Assembly (NCBI GenBank): GCA_017543725.1
Contig: JAFYFO010000369.1
Span: 1-7,082, forward strand
Direction of reading: 5' to 3'
Origin: Eubacterium sp.
GTDB taxonomy: Bacteria; Bacillota; Clostridia; Oscillospirales; Acutalibacteraceae
DNA length: 7,082 nt
Shown: positions 5,276 through 7,082 of the stretch, piece by piece
Layout: each line of letters starts with the position of its first letter
Position numbering within the stretch: position 1 is the first letter of the stretch
Position numbers and translations under genes: made by a program
Notes under the pieces: model-generated
What the model saw: the letters and a program-made list of their open reading frames with translations, nothing else
The model's database searches: none
What the model was told of the DNA's origin: nothing

Positions 5276-6562
5276 TTATTTTGTAGGAATAATCTTATCT
5301 TTTCCGCCCATATACATTCTGAGTGCTTCGGGGATATTAACGCTTCCGTCTTCGTTGAGGTTGTTTTCAAGGAAGGCAATAAGCATTCTCGGAGGAGCAA
5401 CAACGGTGTTGTTGAGGGTGTGGGCAAGATAGTTTCCGTTTTCGCCCTTGATTCTGATTTTAAGTCTGCGCGCCTGCGCGTCCGTCAGATTTGAGCAGGA
5501 GCCAACTTCAAAATATTTCTTCTGGCGGGGTGACCACGCCTCAACATCAACCGATTTAACCTTGAGGTCCGCAAGGTCGCCCGAGCAACATTCAAGAGTT
5601 CTGACCGGGATATCAAGCGTTCTGAAAAGGTCAACTGTGTTTTTCCAGAGTTGGTCGAACCAATAGCGGCTGTCCTCGGGTTTGCAGACAACAACCATTT
5701 CCTGCTTTTCAAACTGATGAATACGGTAAACGCCCCTTTCTTCAATTCCGTGAGCGCCCTTTTCCTTTCTGAAACAGGGTGAATATGAAGTAAGAGTCAG
5801 AGGAAGTTGCTCTTCGGGAGTTATCGTGTCTATAAACTTTCCTATCATTGAATGTTCGGAAGTTCCGATGAGATATAAGTCTTCGCCCTCGATTTTATAC
5901 ATCATAGCGTCCATTTCTTCAAAACTCATAACGCCTGTAACAACATTTGAGCGAATCATAAACGGAGGAACAACATAGGTGAATCCCCTGTCTATCATAA
6001 AATCTCTTGCATAACTGATAACAGCGCTGTGGAGTCTTGCGATATCACCCATAAGATAGTAGAAACCGTTTCCTGCAACTCTTCCCGCAGCCTCCATATC
6101 AATTCCGCCGAAAGTTTCCATAATATCGGTGTGGTACGGAATCTCGAAATCGGGAACAACGGGCTCGCCGTACTTCTGAACTTCAACATTCTCGCTGTCG
6201 TCCTTGCCAATCGGAACGCTGTCGTCAATAATATTCGGAATGCTCATCATTATCGAGGTAACTTTTTCGCCGAGAGCGCTTTCTTTCTTTGCAAGTTCCT
6301 CAAGTTCCTTCGCCTGAGCGGTAACTTTTTCTTTAAGAGCCATTCCCTCTTCTCTTTTGCCCTGCGCCATAAGAGCGCCGATTTCCTTTGATATCTTGTT
6401 TCTGTTTGCTCTGAGTTCGTCAGCCTTTGCAATAGCCGCTCTTCTCTCTTCGTCGAGCGCTATAACTTCGTCAACAAGAGCAAGTTTTTTCTCCTGGAAT
6501 TTCTTTTTGATGTTTTCTTTAACTATTTCGGGGTTTTCCCTGACAAATTTAATATCAAGCAT
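5276..6562 (-). CDS. serS: Seryl-tRNA synthetase (serine--tRNA ligase)
   Basis: 428 residues, full length for bacterial SerRS. It charges tRNA-Ser (and tRNA-Sec where present) with serine, using ATP, in the cytoplasm. Residues 1-105 form the N-terminal domain with the long antiparallel coiled-coil arm (about 28-105, rich in Lys/Glu/Ala) that grips the tRNA-Ser variable arm. The class II catalytic core follows: TSE serine-binding loop (234-236), motif 2 FRKEKGAHGIEERG (264-277) leading to IHQFEKQEM (281-289), VEAWSPRQ (340-347), FEVGSCSNLTDAQARR (351-366), and motif 3 with Arg392 in APPRMLIAFLEN. The motif 3 lead-in is TLNNT (382-386) instead of the more common TLNGS; as I recall, Thermus SerRS has this NNT form, so it is a subtype rather than a defect. 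AGGAGG (6571-6576) supports the start. The 15-nt gap to parB leaves no room for a T-box leader, so any tRNA-responsive control would have to lie upstream of parB. Confidence 0.97.
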   Translation of the reverse strand: MLDIKFVRENPEIVKENIKKKFQEKKLALVDEVIALDEERRAAIAKADELRANRNKISKEIGALMAQGKREEGMALKEKVTAQAKELEELAKKESALGEKVTSIMMSIPNIIDDSVPIGKDDSENVEVQKYGEPVVPDFEIPYHTDIMETFGGIDMEAAGRVAGNGFYYLMGDIARLHSAVISYARDFMIDRGFTYVVPPFMIRSNVVTGVMSFEEMDAMMYKIEGEDLYLIGTSEHSMIGKFIDTITPEEQLPLTLTSYSPCFRKEKGAHGIEERGVYRIHQFEKQEMVVVCKPEDSRYWFDQLWKNTVDLFRTLDIPVRTLECCSGDLADLKVKSVDVEAWSPRQKKYFEVGSCSNLTDAQARRLKIRIKGENGNYLAHTLNNTVVAPPRMLIAFLENNLNEDGSVNIPEALRMYMGGKDKIIPTK

Positions 6563-6570
6563 TGTTTTTT

Positions 6571-6576
6571 CCTCCT
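6571..6576 (-). promoter_or_regulatory. Ribosome binding site of serS, next to the parB stop
   Basis: A perfect AGGAGG on the - strand, eight bases before ATG 6562 and one base after the parB stop codon (TAG, 6578-6580). The spacing is typical of translationally linked operon genes. Confidence 0.9.
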
Positions 6577-6577
6577 G

Positions 6578-7082
6578 CTACTTTCCAAGTATGTTTGCTA
6601 TATTCTTTAAATCTTCGGTTGAATAAAACTCTATTTCAAGAGTTCCTTTGCTTCTGCCGTTGATAACTTTAACTTTTCTTCCTAGAATCTCGCTCAGTGA
6701 AAGTTCAACTTCATCATAGAAAGAATCGCGCCTTTTAGCGCTTGTCCGGCGCTGAGTTTTTGGCTTCTGAGCAAGTTTTTCAACTTCTCTGACGGTTAGT
6801 TTCTGTGAAACAATTCGCTGAGCAACCTCGCAGATAAGCGCGTCGCCGTCAAAAGCAAGGAGCGCTCTTGCGTGGCCTGCGGAAATTTCTCCGTTTCTTG
6901 TCATATCCCTGACTTCCTGAGGAAGTTTGAGAAGCCTTAATGAATTTGTTATTGCGGGTCTTGATTTACCGACGGAAGTTGCAACCTCCTCCTGATTGAA
7001 ACCGCATTTGTCAATCAGCGCCTGCAAGCCTTCAGCCTCTTCAATCGGGTTGAGGTCCTCTCTCTGCAGGTTTTCGATAATG
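6578..7082 (-). CDS. parB: Chromosome-partitioning protein ParB (Spo0J family), N-terminus beyond the window
   Basis: The C-terminal 167 residues of ParB; the frame stays open to the window edge. The fragment begins in the conserved IIENLQREDLNPIEEAEG segment, which follows the N-terminal CTPase/nuclease-like domain. The helix-turn-helix parS reader comes next (FNQEEVATSVGKSRPAITNSLRLLKLP, fragment residues about 31-57), then the GHARALLAF motif (about 71-79) and the LTVREVEKL stretch that closes the DNA-binding domain. A basic linker (KPKTQRRTSAKRR) leads to the C-terminal dimerisation domain. ParB loads as a CTP-dependent clamp at parS sites near the origin and works with ParA/Soj and SMC in segregation. 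An apparent start at TTG 7027 is internal to the conserved region and should not be used. The missing part is the N-terminal CTP-binding region including the GERR box. parB and serS probably form one operon. Confidence 0.96.
   Translation of the reverse strand, partial: IIENLQREDLNPIEEAEGLQALIDKCGFNQEEVATSVGKSRPAITNSLRLLKLPQEVRDMTRNGEISAGHARALLAFDGDALICEVAQRIVSQKLTVREVEKLAQKPKTQRRTSAKRRDSFYDEVELSLSEILGRKVKVINGRSKGTLEIEFYSTEDLKNIANILGK

Noticed and set aside
6578..7027. TTG 7027 as a real parB start
   Set aside because: The conserved ParB sequence (ENLQREDLNPIEEAEG) continues in frame upstream to the window edge, so the gene is simply truncated by the window.

Overview
The window looks like chromosomal DNA from an anaerobic clostridial Firmicute, perhaps of the Oscillospiraceae/Ruminococcaceae group. 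The reasons are the tight parB-serS pair, AGGAGG-type ribosome binding sites, sigma-A-like promoters, compact intrinsic terminators, and cytosolic proteins rich in free cysteines. The exact taxon cannot be read from the sequence. ParB next to SerRS suggests the region lies near the replication origin, as in many Firmicutes. No tRNA, rRNA, CRISPR array, transposase or phage gene was found, and no gene-free stretch exceeds about 130 bases.

Left half, + strand: the window opens inside a SpoU/TrmH-family 23S rRNA 2'-O-methyltransferase (RlmB type, 1-507). A 98-nt spacer follows. It holds two separate heptanucleotide tandem arrays flanking a GC-rich imperfect hairpin, overlaid by a plausible promoter. 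Next is a 798-residue membrane protein (606-3002) that I read as a catalytically dead relative of P1B-type (metal-transport) P-type ATPases. The eight-helix plan and the N/P-domain landmarks can be traced, but the phosphorylated Asp, the TGE loop and the GDGxND hinge are lost, and a ~250-residue acidic cytoplasmic extension sits at the N terminus. This is the most unusual gene in the window.

Right half, - strand: a shared terminator hairpin (3011-3047) separates the pseudo-ATPase gene from a convergent GH95 glycoside hydrolase (3051-5147). GH95 has its own promoter, whose spacer is filled by a 23-bp palindrome, a likely operator. The enzyme lacks a signal peptide, and the residue at the specificity position suggests alpha-L-galactosidase rather than alpha-L-fucosidase activity. 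Behind it are the serS terminator, serS (5276-6562) and the C-terminal 167 residues of ParB (6578 to the window end). parB and serS are 15 nt apart and probably cotranscribed.

Functionally the window mixes core genes (rRNA methylation, tRNA charging, chromosome segregation) with two accessory-looking genes that meet tail to tail: the pseudo-ATPase and an orphan intracellular glycosidase. Nothing in the sequence directly ties these two together.
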